Positions 41,674 to 54,307 of a DNA stretch of 64,000 bases are shown in pieces; position 1 is the stretch's first letter; the number at the start of each line of letters is the position of its first letter. A program made the position numbers and the translations under genes. This DNA is from Rotaria sordida (Eukaryota > Rotifera > Eurotatoria > Philodinida > Philodinidae), in the NCBI GenBank assembly GCA_905250125.1, contig CAJNOL010000479.1:62001-126000 (forward strand), read 5' to 3'. The notes beneath the pieces are model-generated. The model was given only the letters and a program-made list of their open reading frames with translations. It was not told where the DNA came from and made no database searches.

Positions 41674-44600
41674 ATGGGAGCTGATGGATCAAGACTTTCA
41701 TTTCAGCAAAAACAAGAACAAACGGAATCACTCATGCAACAGAATGTCGAAATAGCAGAACATTTGTCGAAACAACACGCTGCACATAAAAAGAAACCTG
41801 ATACAGTGCTCAATGAGGTCGGCAAGAATATGTTTGCACATGTGAAATTAATAAATAATGGTGCAAATGCTCCAAATCAAATGGAAAAAATCGAAATCGA
41901 AGGTGTAACATATGAGATCTTTGACTTCATTAGTAAAGGTGGATTCGGTCAGGTCTACAAGGCTCGAGCTGGCAATAATAATCGTATTGTAGCAATTAAA
42001 ATCATGAAAAATACGCCAGATATGCGAGAGGAAGTTCAAAATGAAATTCGTTTCTTAAGTTTAACAAAAACGATATTACTTGACAATCATCCAGTAATAA
42101 ACTATTATGGTAGCCAATTCACAAAAGAAAACATTCATATTGCAATGGAATTAGCTGTTTGTGATCTGGTGGCATTCTGGCTCACCCAAGTGGCACAGAT
42201 GGAGCCCGAAAATAAATTTTTTTTGGGTATTACCATGATCGTGTACGTCCTACGTGCATTAGCCTTCCTTGAAAAGTTGAACATTATTCATGGTGACATC
42301 AAGCCACAAAATTTTGTCATTGTTCCAGATAATAAACGCTTTTACGTCAAACTAATTGATTTTAGTACAGTTGAAAAGATGGATACGTCTCGCGCTCAGA
42401 TAACTGTCGATGCAACCAAAGCTCATACTATATATTTTGCTTCACCGGAATTTCTACGACGTGATAAGAACAATGTCATGGCACGGCATCTTCATAAAAA
42501 GTCTGATGCATGGGCAGCCGGTGTCATGTTCTATATTCTGTTCTTCGACCGGCTACCGTGGAAAGATCAATTTGAATATGACAATTTTTGTAATGATCGA
42601 GATGCCAGAGATGTAGTCGTGCCACAAAAGGGTGGCTACAAGTTGATCATTGAACTTTTGCTAAAGAAAGATCCTGTAGAACGTTCGAGCGCTAAGGCAA
42701 CACTCATGCAGATGAAAGGGCATCCAGCACTACATTATATTATCGAATCGCTACATGAAAGTTTCTGTCCTGTTGATGATGTGTGTCGTATGAGAGTACC
42801 CGACGATATTCACCAACAGCTAGGTAAGAAACACGAAACGGTGCAAGTTTTGTAATGTGCATTTGAGTTTCACATCAACTATATTCATGCAATTTTGGAA
42901 CACTTTCGTACAAAGTCATTACTAGGGCTGAAAAGAAATAGTGAAACTGTACAGATGGTAAATGATGAACACCATCAGATATAATCCACTTAGATTTTCA
43001 AAAATCTAAAAAATACTTTTTCTGAATATTTACTTTTAAAATTTAAAGAAACTGCATTGTGGAGTTTGTACTTTAAAAGTCCGGATAAATCTCGAAAAGT
43101 ACAGAAAATTGATTTTCTTTTGACAAAATCACCTTAATGTTAAAAACTCTATTCCGTGATTGTTTGTGGTCGCAGTTCGATGCATCTGGGTCAAGCAAAT
43201 TTGATATTGAGGTAAAATTAGACTAAAGTTTTAAAAGATTCAAAAACAGAAACAAATCGAAAAAGATGAGAACAACGACCTGATCTCGTAAATTCGTATG
43301 AAGTTATATTTAATTTTAATTGAAATTTAGTTGCATGTATGAAGTTTTAGAGTTTGCTAGTGTATTCAGTTGAAATCTAGTTTTTCTTAATAAGTTTCAA
43401 GCAAAGGACAAAGAAAAGATCTTTAAGCTTATGTTTATATGAGTAGTATTTTTTTGTCGATGATTATTTGTCTTCGAATTTGACCTGGCTGATAGATAAT
43501 ATCTAAAATATGAATATACTATGTTTTTTAAGTTTTAATGAATTAGATTTCAATCAAAAATAATAAAGAACTTTTTAGCGTATGTATTTCCTGTAGTGAA
43601 ATAACGGATGTCTTCTCTCAGAATTTGATAAGAAGTTATTCGTGTATACATTAGAATAAGAATAATGAAAATGATGAGTCTGTCTACTTAAAAATAACAA
43701 GTACGTTTTGTGTCTTGTTAATAGAAATGACAATTAGAGTTTGTTTTTAAATAAAAGAAAATAACTTTGCATCTTTGCATCTAATTAAAAACGAAATCTG
43801 CCTAAGTTTAGTTCTGTTTAAAATTCAATTTTACCTATGACATATATACGGACAGATTAGAGGAAAAGACGCGCTTCGTGGGATTTGAACCATACACATT
43901 CTGCTATTCAGACAGATGTTCTAAGCTATTAGATTAGGAAGGACATCATAATCTCCATTTGGTGTCGCACTATACCATCAATTGATACTAACATAGCATA
44001 GTCCTACTTAGAAATTTATTGGTAGAAATTCAAACATCTATTTTCAAAGTGATTCTTGAGAGACCATGATTTGAGTAAAAATGTGATATCTCAAGGACGA
44101 AAGCTTATAGGAAAAAATAGTTCTAGACTATTTAAATGCTTACTCCAACTGATCGAATGAACGTAGGCTCAGTAAAAAACAATTTAGGATCTTCAAAGAT
44201 TCTCTCATCTGTTAGTAGCAACTGTATTGTATACTAGAAATCTGAGCTGATATAAAATGTATAGTCAGCGAACTATCCATGATATCTTGATTTTCACTAT
44301 GCAACTCTATAGTAAGTTTTTGATCCATTGTTTATACTGTTTACACAAGGTAGTCATCAATTTAAGCTGTGAGCTATGAAAAATTATAGATCCTTTTCAA
44401 TGGTTCTGTTTTTTTTCTGTCGCTAATTATTTGAAAAACATTTACGAGGACATATATGAAAAGGAAATTTGGAAATAATAAAAACGCCGTTATACATTCT
44501 AGTGATTAGATCATCTAGATCCAATAGAGTCCTATATATTTTCATAAGAGAATGTTGATCATGAACTTCTATGTATACCAATTTTGATTATCGAGAGAAA

Positions 44601-47600
44601 ATTCATCTTAATAACATTTTTTTTCCTTTGTATTTTCAGCTAAACTCGCCAAACCAGGTCATTTTGTTCGCGCGTCTGATTCATCTTCAGCAAGATCATT
44701 ATGTAAGTATTGGAAGCATATTGGTCAAACACTTTCTGTACTACAATGTTACGGTCGGAAAAGACAAAAATGATAATTTTCTAATGGTCAATTGACATAG
44801 GCATTCTACCGAGTATACACCTGATAATAGTAGCTTGTTTGGTCTTCTGACTGACGAATTTATTTAGTTTCTAATCTCATTTGCATAGTTACGTTAATTT
44901 ATAAAGGATCAGTCATGTCATTTTGCAGTTTGGGCAAAATTGGTCCTGTTTTCGACAAAATGAGGGAACTGCGATTTTGAAATATATGAAAAGTTTTCAA
45001 TATTATTTCTCAGAATGTTGATAATGAACTTTTTATAATCGAAAACAAAGAAGATCTGCACATCTTTCTCTTGTATAACATAGATTAGTGACTGACAAAA
45101 CGTAGGCAATCTACAAAACTGAAGAGGTTTTAAAAATTGAACTGTATGCTCATGCAGTATGATGATTTTAATTACATATTCTTTTTTGCTTCTATTGACA
45201 GCGGAATCACGTCGCCCATGTAGATATGGTCGAAATTGTTACAAGTTTCGTATTTAAAAACAGTGTTTTTGTGAAACATTAATCATCCTTTGTTTCATTT
45301 CTTGAAGCCATGATGCTGATCATCGCAAGAATTTTGCACATCCAGGTGACTCGAACTATCATGTACCAGGAGGCGCTTCGAGTCGTCCACTTGAAAAGCA
45401 GGAATGTCGTTATGGCGCGGATTGTTATCGGTATGTTAAGTATCTTTCTAGAATTGTTTTATTCATTTGCATAAAGAATAAATGTCGGACACTGACAGCT
45501 AGCCGCAAATGATAACTGGTTTAATGCTTGGTTTGAACTCTTCTAAGTAGTTTTAACAAATCATACGCTCATCCTATGAACAGCAACATGATAGCGTTAA
45601 GAATACAAAAATTGATCCAAATCTTGCCAACATGGAAAAAAGATTTCTTTCATGAAATCTTGAAAATAATTTTGCGTTCTTTCTTAAAGGGTGGACGCTG
45701 ATCATCTTAATAAATATGCGCATCCAATTGATTCAAGTCATCATTCAATTTGTGGCAGCAGTCATGGACATTCATCAAAGCCGAACTGTCGCTATGGAGC
45801 TGCCTGTTACGAGTATGTTTAAGTTCTATTGAACTATTGTTTCCAGCTTTGTTTGAAACAGAATCTTTCAGAACAATCCCTGCGATTAAAATGTAGAACA
45901 CAGAGAAGTCAATCCAAACAATAATAGAAAATCTTTCACCACTATAGTATTCTTTTGTCTCTTTAAATGGCTTGCTAGACATCAAGAGAGAAACATCTGT
46001 GAGAAGCTATAAAACTATAGAAGTTTCTTGACCCCGTCACAGACATCTAATTGTATCGTCATAGTTTGTAGAACATGTCGAAACGGAAGTTTTTTACGTT
46101 TCTTGATACATTCTTCAATACTTATTAACAATTCTATTTCATAAGATAATTGTAAGAACAGATAGTTAAGAAAGTATAACAGTTGTTTTGAATTTATCTA
46201 GGTTTAAATAAATCCTGATTCATCCGATGAAAAACATCTTGATATGGTCGATGCTTTATAAACTTTAGAGAAAAACATAGTAGTGGATAACAATGACTTT
46301 TCACAAGATTAGAAAAAACCTCAATCATGCCTTACTTCCTTTTTTTNNNNNNNNNNTAACAGTTGTTTTGAATTTATCTAGGTTTAAATAAATCATGATT
46401 CATCCGATGAAAAACATCTTGATATAGTCGATGTTTTATAAACTCGAAAGAAAAATATAGTAGTGGATAACAATGACTTTTCACAAGATTAGAAAAAACC
46501 CTCAACCATGCCTTACTTCTTTTTTTTCTTTCAGCAACGATCCTGAGCATCGCAGACAGTATACGCATCCAACTGGTTCAATTCATCATTCAATTTGTGG
46601 CAGCAGTCATGAAAATTCTCCAAAGCCGCACTGTCGTTATGGAGCTGCCTGTTACGAGTATGTTTAAGTTCTATTGAACTATTGTTTCTAGCTTTATTTG
46701 AAACAGAATCTTCCAGAGCAATCCCTGCGATTAAAATATAGAACACAAAGAAGTCAATCCAAATAATAATAGAAAATTGTTCACCACTATAATATTCATT
46801 TGTCTCTTTAATGGACTTACTAAGCATTAAGAGAGAAACATCTGTGAGAAGCTATAAAACTATAGAAGTTTCTTGACTTCGTTACAGACATCTAATTGTA
46901 TCGTCATAGTTTGTAGAACATGTCGAAACGGAAGTTTTTTACGTTTCTTGATACATTCTTCAATACTTATTAACAATTGTGTTCCATAAGATGAATTGTA
47001 AGAACAGATAGTTAAGAAAGTATAACAGTTGTTTTGAATTTATCTAGGTTTAAATAAATCATGATTCATTCGATAGAAAACATCTCGATAAGGTACATAG
47101 TTCATAAACTTGAGAGAAAAATATAGTAGTGGATAACAATGGCTTTTCTCAACATTAGAAAAAAGCTGGATCATGCCTTGCTTCTTTTTTTTTTTCAGCA
47201 AAGATTCGAAGCATCGCAGGCAGTATGCACATCCCAGTGGTTCAAACCACTGTGAAATGGGGATTAGTCGATTTGGACAGCCGAAATGTCGTTACAGATC
47301 TGACTGTTATAAGTACATTGAAATTCTATTAAACTAATATTTATTGTATTCACGAAAAATGCGTGCTGAAAATAAATGATATATAACACCCATTTGAAAA
47401 TTGAGTTTGAACACATCGGTTTCCTAAAATCGTAGTATAATAATTAGCTTGATTACATATCTCTTTCACGAACGACATGAATATACAGGAGCTTCTGAAT
47501 AGTGAAGAGTTAGATCGCAAATGAATAATGTATTGTCTGAAAATCCAGAAAAGAAAAAGACTTAGGAAAAATTCTATACAAGATTAAGCAATTTTTTATG

Positions 47601-48246
47601 ACGAGTGAGAGTTTGGGTGACAATGGTGATGTTGAGTGAAGTGAAAATCTAAAAAAGGAAGAGAATCTCCAGGAGACACAGAGAGAATACAAAGGGTAGA
47701 TTACAAAAGATTATGATTTTTTCATTGATTTGTCAGAAAAACTTTTCAGATGCTGACACATTTTTCTTAATAAGTAGTAAGACTTCTTCTCAAGAAAGAA
47801 GAAACTTCCAGTGCATTCCGCATAGAAAAAAATTCAAGACACAATGGGTCAGTTTCAATCGTTGTAGAGAATCGCTACCATGTCCATCAAAATGCAGTAC
47901 AGGATTGCACGAAAGATCCGAGAATGGACCCTGACACATATCCAACCTTGTTGCTCTATGTAGATGCTTCAACACATTGAAAATCATGTTTTTGCACAAG
48001 ATCCTTTTTTTCCATTAAACATTAATCACATCTTGTTTCGTTTATTAAAGTAAAGACCCGGAACATCGCTCTCAATATGCTCATCCAAATGGCTCGGTTA
48101 GCGCGCATTGTGCAAAGACGAAGTGCTCATACGGAGCTAACTGCACTAAGTAATGTTTAATTTCTGTTGTATTTTTACCATCACTTTTATTAAAATGAAT
48201 GTCTAGAATGAAAGATCCAGAACACATGGCGAAATTTCGACATTGA
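41674..48246 (+). CDS. Protein kinase fused to a PBZ zinc-finger array
   Basis: Exon 1 (41674-42823) encodes an N-terminal MGADGS myristoylation-type signal and a Ser/Thr-like kinase domain (about 78-375). It shows a glycine loop ISKGGFGQVYKA, VAIK (K109), Glu124, HGDIKPQN (D208, N213), DFS (229-231) for DFG, SPE (257-259) and DAWAAG. An ORF-only model would stop at 42855, but a strong donor (CTAG|GTAAGAAA) at 42824 joins in frame to exons 44640-44702, 45202-45244, 45308-45430, 45690-45812, 46535-46657, 47199-47312, 48051-48149 and 48207-48246: 625 residues as assembled. The added exons encode six PBZ fingers (C-x5-C-x6/7-H-x5-H; for example CRYGADCYRVDADHLNKYAH). PBZ fingers bind poly(ADP-ribose) in APLF and CHFR. 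The gap at 46347 probably hides one more 123-bp exon. The kinase-PBZ join is inferred from splice sites, phase and the C-terminal half finger with a stop. Confidence 0.72.
43786..43900 (+). repeat. Dispersed repeat, copy B
   Basis: Partner of 38047-38153, inside the long kinase-PBZ intron (42824-44639). It runs into a tRNA-like sequence on the opposite strand. Confidence 0.5.
43868..43944 (-). pseudogene. tRNA-Phe-like pseudogene or SINE head
   Basis: On the minus strand it has a B-box GGTTCAAATCC, an A-box-like TAATAGCTTAGAAC and an anticodon arm TCTGT-CTGAATA-GCAGA whose loop would give GAA. The T stem does not pair and the acceptor ends do not match, so it is not a working tRNA. Since part of its flank repeats at 38047-38153, a tRNA-derived SINE is possible. 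Confidence 0.45.
45690..47198 (+). repeat. Tandem exon-plus-intron duplication in the PBZ gene
   Basis: Exon 45690-45812 and exon 46535-46657 and the introns after them are near-identical (both run on with GTATGTTTAAGTTCTATTGA). The sequence before the gap (46177-46346) and after it (46357-46530) is also duplicated (TAACAGTTGTTTTGAATTTA), and a third copy of it occurs at about 47022. The repeat unit is one 123-bp exon plus intron. Confidence 0.8.
46347..46356. other. Assembly gap (10 N)
   Basis: It falls exactly where the next PBZ exon would begin: the T-rich acceptor tract before it matches the one that precedes exon 46535-46657. Repeat collapse is the likely cause. Confidence 0.9.
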
Positions 48247-49019
48247 TGAACTTATCTTTCAAGAACATTAGTTAGCTTTGTTTTATCCGTTGAATGTAAC
48301 TAAATCATTTAAATAAAGTTCAACTAACCCTTTTCGAAATGCAGCAGCTGATTCACACATAATCTAATACAGCTATTTGATATTTGTTATACAGAATAAA
48401 TAATTAAACCAATCACGAATCTGTACTCACATCAAAATAGGAATTCGTGCTTGACTCGTTTAATTGACATCAATATAATGATACAGATGAGAATAGAAAA
48501 ACTGCTTAAACCAGAGTCAGCAAATATTAAAGTAAATTCACCAAATTCAAATGCTCAGATTTGATATAAGTTCAGTTGCGACATGTAAATGAGCTCACTG
48601 ATGTGATGAAGTTTGTCACAAAAGACGAAATGAATCAAAGAGCACAGATGCTCAGTGGAGACAATCGTTTCAGGAAGTGTTAATGAACGGGGAGCAGTTG
48701 AGATGAGAAGACTAAAATGGAAAGTACAATCGACTGTGACTTCATCGCTGTTTTTCGAAAGATGTTTCGACTGATGAAAGTCATTCTCTAAGGAACGATA
48801 ATTGATGTTGCATTCAAAGAGCCAGTCTATTGGTTTTCAAATGAAACAGTCTGAACTACGTTTCTCTTCAATTGCAATACTAATATCAATCGAACAGAAT
48901 ACATTAATAAGATTTAAAAAACGGAAAGAAAGCTGAATTTCAAATCGATCATTGCTCAAAATTCTGCATGAATATTGTAAGAGGGAAATTACGCAGTCTT
49001 TGAAATTTTTTCAGTTTTT

Positions 49020-49098
49020 CGTGTGAGTGTGGATGTGGTTGTGAGTATGACTACTAGTAGGGCGCAGGAAGAGCAGAGCCATATCTACACTCACATCT
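49020..49098. repeat. Telomere-like imperfect hairpin
   Basis: Left arm GTGTGAGTGTGGATGTGG and right arm CATATCTACACTCACATCT, about 35 bp apart. Confidence 0.5.
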
Positions 49099-50179
49099 TA
49101 TACTAGAGTGCAAATGAACAACATTGAGGGTATTGTGCAATTTTCGCTGCTGTTCAATGTCTAACACATGTCGGTAGGTATTTGATTGTCTTCGAATAGT
49201 TTTTCAGTTATGCTTGGACATCATCTTGATTACCATAAAACTAATGAGACTAAGTAACAAAGGTGATGTTTGTGCTTGGATGATTATCAGTTTCTGATTT
49301 TTCATTGATCTATCGTATGGTTATTTCTGAAAATGTATCAAATAGAGATTATTACCATTGATATCCCTTAAATTCTTTATTGATCATTGATAACGACTTG
49401 TTGCTACATTGTATTCATCAATGTAGTATGATAGTTGACTCCATGTGAGTTTGAGTGAACTTTTCTTGGTTTCACTTCTGTTCTGAAACTGTATCTTGAT
49501 TCCTGTCAGCTTACTGATGTTTTCATCAGTGATTTGGATCAACAGCATATATCAGTAAAGGTCATTTTCAATCGAGCCAGCTTTGAAAATAGTTCCGATC
49601 ATGCACAAGAGTTTTTGCTTATTAGATTATTGACTCGAATACTCAATATCATTGGATGAATTGTAGATAGTTTTCAGTTAAAAAATGATCAACATTTGAT
49701 CATCTGAATCTATTTGGATTATCCATGTGCCGACACATAAAAGAACTATTTCTTAGTCTTTGATGTTGTCTAAAAAGAAATAAGTGACATAGGAGCAGCT
49801 AAATTGTCAACTAATTTTTTGATTTTATGGATTGTACTCTTTTGACCATGATAAAACGTGATCATCGCTATTGCGCTTATTACCCGTCACTAGTCTTTTT
49901 GGATAGATGGCTCATTTTTATGCTTAAATCGAAGATACTAGATACATTTTGAAAATGTACAGCTTTATTGATGCATTGATAGAATCAAGACTCTTTTATA
50001 TAATATTTTAAACTGCCTCGTTTTAGTAGTCTGTCTTTCTAAATTCATCTATTTTAGCCCGTTTATATGAGTCATCTGCACAAAGTTGATGGCATTGAAT
50101 AAAAGACTGAATAATTACTGAGAAGAAACAAGATGTAGAGAAAATAAAAGAAAAAAAATGAATCATTATTGACAGTTCG

Positions 50180-50580
50180 TCATCGGGCTATGGAAGTTAC
50201 ATTAAAAAAAAAGAGCGAAGGAAGAACGAAAGACAAATAAAAGACAAACGTTTTTCGTGCTATTGTTTCTTTCTTTCATAATTCCTTTGTCCTTCTCAAA
50301 AGAAACCCAGCAGTCATCGGAGAGGGTAAAAAACTGCATTAACATAGGTAAGTACCAAAACGAGAACGAAAGAAAGAAAGAACAACAACTCACTGTGATC
50401 ACGATGTTTGCTATAGATTTGTTAGCTTCTCTATCATAGCTCTTTTCTTGGACACACCAGAGTATATTTGAATAAGTCTCACCGACAATCTGCATTGGGT
50501 CATAGAACATTTTATGTAAGTACTTACATGAAAAACGCTCTTTGGCGATCAAAGCTTCACAAAGTATCAGTTTTTCAGTT
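50180..50580 (-). other. Possible 3' exons of an unrecognised gene
   Basis: On the minus strand, a stretch IVGETYSNILWCVQEKSYDR ends at a GTGAGT donor, and an intron of about 60 bp leads in phase 0 to FFTLSDDCWVSFEKDKG, which stays open to a stop near 50200. A second GTAAGT..CAG interval lies just upstream, but I could not join it in frame. No family recognised; may be a remnant. Confidence 0.2.
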
Positions 50581-53500
50581 TTCTCATTTGTAAGTCTTTA
50601 ATCTTTCGAACTTTGCCATCGTAGCACATTAGATTAGAGCTCTCGTACGCGATGGTTCCAAGAAAAACCAAAAATAGAACCATATTATTCCTAAGACTTT
50701 TACAGTCGATATGTCATGTGACGATGACTCTCGATTTGTTTCAAAAATGGAATCAATCCTTAAGATGGCGTACGCTTCCACAACAAATAAATAACTATTA
50801 CCACAAAACACGAAGACGATAAATGAGCATAGATTCTCGTTTGATTATACGAAGTCAAAATATGAGTGAAGTATTAATCGGTATTGGAACGGACGCTATC
50901 AGTATTGGTTGGTAGTCAAGTATTTATAGATTGCGCGTATAATGATATTGATATTGATGGTATTGAAGCGATGGCGTAAACAGTGGTGGCGCTGTAAAAT
51001 AAAAGTGTAGAATAATAAAACCTATAAAAGGATTTATTAGTTTCGTAAGCTCCACGTTGAACTTTCGTAAACCCATTTAGGATTTGTGTCAATTTCATGA
51101 AGTCTTCCAGAATTTATTACACGTTTCACTTTCATAAGCTCTAGCAAGACTATAAATTGACAATGATCGATCGTTTCAAGTATAACTAGATTGCCTAAAC
51201 AGGGTCAAGAGTTTCAACGCAAGCACTAAAATTTAAAGAACGTACCAATCTATCAACTATATCAGCTTTTCGTGGTCTCTACAAAGGAAATATGCAATAA
51301 GTTCCAAACAGAATATGTCAAATTATGCACTGGATAGATATGAAAAAGTTGCGAAGAAAGAATCGGTAACTGATATGAGGGAAAGAGAAAAATGACAATA
51401 TCATGTAATGAATGTATGATTGATTGGACAAATCACGGAAACGAACAAGATAGTTAACTGGAATAATGTAGGGATGAAAAAATACAACTGATAAGAACTG
51501 AGGAGGAAGACAACAAATACATTTCAACGTGATTATAAATGGCTGGATCATTTCAATCACTTTTTATGGATTTGAAATATTTTCTCAAGATAACGATGCG
51601 ATAATAAATAAAATTGTTTAGAGCTAGTGTATTATTGCACTAGATGATTCTAAAAAGATCATGACTCATAAAAACTCAGAACATATTGTTAATAGAAGTC
51701 CGGCGAAAACATTTCCGAAGCATAATTTGTTATTTCAATCTCTCCATAATGAATTTATATTTTTCTTCGTTTGTCGATGTGGAAAATGTTATTTTGAATA
51801 TGTTGCGCAACTGTTCTTTGACTCATTGAAAAAATAGTTACTATGCATATGATTGATTGAAAATATCATCTAATACAGAGTGTATGGATTCAGTTCTTAA
51901 TTTGACATAAAAACGATGCAACAGAAAAAGTAGATAGGTAGCTACGCTTCAATCATTCCTGTTTAGTCAAAACAAGTTCTTTTTATTTACAAAGTGCTTC
52001 AGAAGTGTAGTTACTTTTTCGTTCTGTTATCGTTATAAGTTTGTTTTTCTAGCTCAACAATATTAAACACTAATATATAATATTCCAGATTTATTTTTAT
52101 CATTTTTTAATTATATAATCTTCTACAAAACTTCGTCATTTATTCTTGCTGAACTAAAAATTAAGAACTTTAATGATTCTAAGAAAACTCAACCGTCAAA
52201 TACATCGACTACACATTTTGCGTTGAAACTAATCTCAGTAGATAAATCCGTTAAAATGCTTTGAATCGCCTAAGAAAAACGGGAAATAATGAGTAATTAT
52301 TGAACATAATAATATCCGTTCAGAAAAGTATGCATAAGTCTAGAAAAATCTTCGGCGTTTTAACGTGTTCAGAAATCTATAACGGGTTGTAAACAGTTAA
52401 ATGAACTGTGAAAAGGACGTTTTGACCAAATTTTAACACATTTTAACGTGTTTTTTTAAAGTATTGTCTGATTGAGTATCGAGCAAGTTTTCTAGCCCTT
52501 ATAACAAAAAGAGAAAATCGAACACATGTCAATGCTTCGACAACGTATGAGTTTACGTACTAGAAAAGAAGACTTAAAATTAAACAAAATCAAATAAATC
52601 ATTTGGTTCAATATATTTTGTAACAATCACAAAACAAAAATGTCCTCTTTATAAAGTCAAAGTAAAGACCGCGAAAATTTGGCTGTCTACGCGATGTGAC
52701 CGTAAAACGTATTTGAAACTGAGTCTTAAAAATGATAGTACAGTTTGCGACTGATATTGGTAGAAGTTTCATTAATCACGACTTGGTAAATTATTAAGTA
52801 CTCATTGCAATAGGTTATGTAAAATGATACAACCATCAGTTAATCGAATAAGCATTAAACATTAATAGATATTTAGACGAAACAGGCTGATCTTTTAGTA
52901 ATGAAAAGAATCATTCTTATCTTATATTCGCAGAAAAATATTCTAAAATAAACTATAAGTAGTCATCGTTGATTGCACTGAAATCTTATGATCCTTGACA
53001 AGCTATAAATGATCTTCATTCTCTTGAGCATAAAAAGATATATTTGTTATTCGATTAGTACCTAAAACCAGTGTTGTTTGATCTTTAACAAGTATCAGAG
53101 ATTTATGTTTTGTACTGATTACTTGTAAAAAATTTCAGGCTTTACAAGAAGCATTTTTCGAGGGACGTAATATTGTTGTTTTCGATAAATCATTGTAGAA
53201 TAGGATTCTTATCAAGGGAAACAGTAAAAGCACAAGGAGTCTATTTTTGAATATTTTTCTTGGAAAGTAAATTAGCGATAGCGTTTTATGACTTGTAAAA
53301 CACTCAATTTAGTTTGTTCCAATAGGGATGGAATGTTTATTGAATTTTGTTCGCAATATTAAGCCTCCCCCCCCTCCCCTTCAAAAAAGTTAGTTTTCGT
53401 CAGAATGATCAAGATTGAGATAAATGCATGGGGAGATAGCCTGTCACTTGCTCTATCATAACCGATAAAAACTTTTCTTTGATATCTCTTTTTTTCCGAA

Positions 53501-54307
53501 AAATTGTCAAGATTTTTGACAACCCCTATTCGAAAAACCAGCGGTTTTTCGAAAAGTACAAAAATCTTCTTTGCTTTTTCTCAAAATGGCGGTCGAGCGG
53601 CGCATCTCCAGCGAAAGTCAACTATAACCTGATATACAGCCAAATATTTATTTTTTGTTTGAAAGAGAATCAAAAACTGCAGTGCCTATGAGAACTCTTT
53701 TTTTGATAAAGCTTTGTTATTATTATATTGATAAGTAATTTTATAATATGAGCGCCAAGTTTTTGAGAGGTTTTTCAGTGATTGAACTTGTCAGATCTTT
53801 TTTTTCTCCAGAAAGATAAGAGTAAAAAAAAGGGCCCTCATAGACACTGCCTTCGGGCATGAGCTTTCAAACAAAAAAACAATCAAGCATATTGAATGAA
53901 CACCCACAGAGAATTTTTGGAGACGCGATAAACTATTTCTCAGCCCTTCCTTGGTTCGCATCCCACTTATACATCAGGATAGGAGGCTGAAAATTTTACC
54001 ACAGACGTCCTTTTACAGCCCCAACATATCCCCAAAGTTTCATGACATTTGGATGTTCCTGAGCTGAGATCGATTATTGAGAGAGGGATCCCTTAATACA
54101 TTGGACCACTTTACATTGTAGATATTAGAAAACTCATCAATAGAGATCAATACTTCAATAATTATCAATATCAAATCTTCTTCAATACCAAATACGAATA
54201 CTTGATACCATTATTGATTTTAGTACCTGCTTGTGCATGTGTATTGAGCAATCAAAAGATACTTTTTTTGAGCACAAGTAATTCTTGCAAGATTTTTCTA
54301 GATAAAG

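Larger units (their letters stand above)
48247..54307. other. Long gene-poor stretch between the two PBZ genes
   Basis: 6 kb without a supported gene. It holds a telomere-like hairpin (49020-49098), possible exon fragments on the minus strand (50180-50580) and a block at 53340-54095 with richer GC (poly-C near 53365, AAAATGGCGGTCGAGCGGCG near 53583) that looks like part of a repeat of unknown type. Confidence 0.4.

Noticed and set aside
50202..50552. 116-codon minus-strand ORF as a single-exon gene
   Set aside because: The middle reads through a sequence with a clear GTGAGT donor and TGCAG acceptor; at best it covers two exons of an unrecognised gene.
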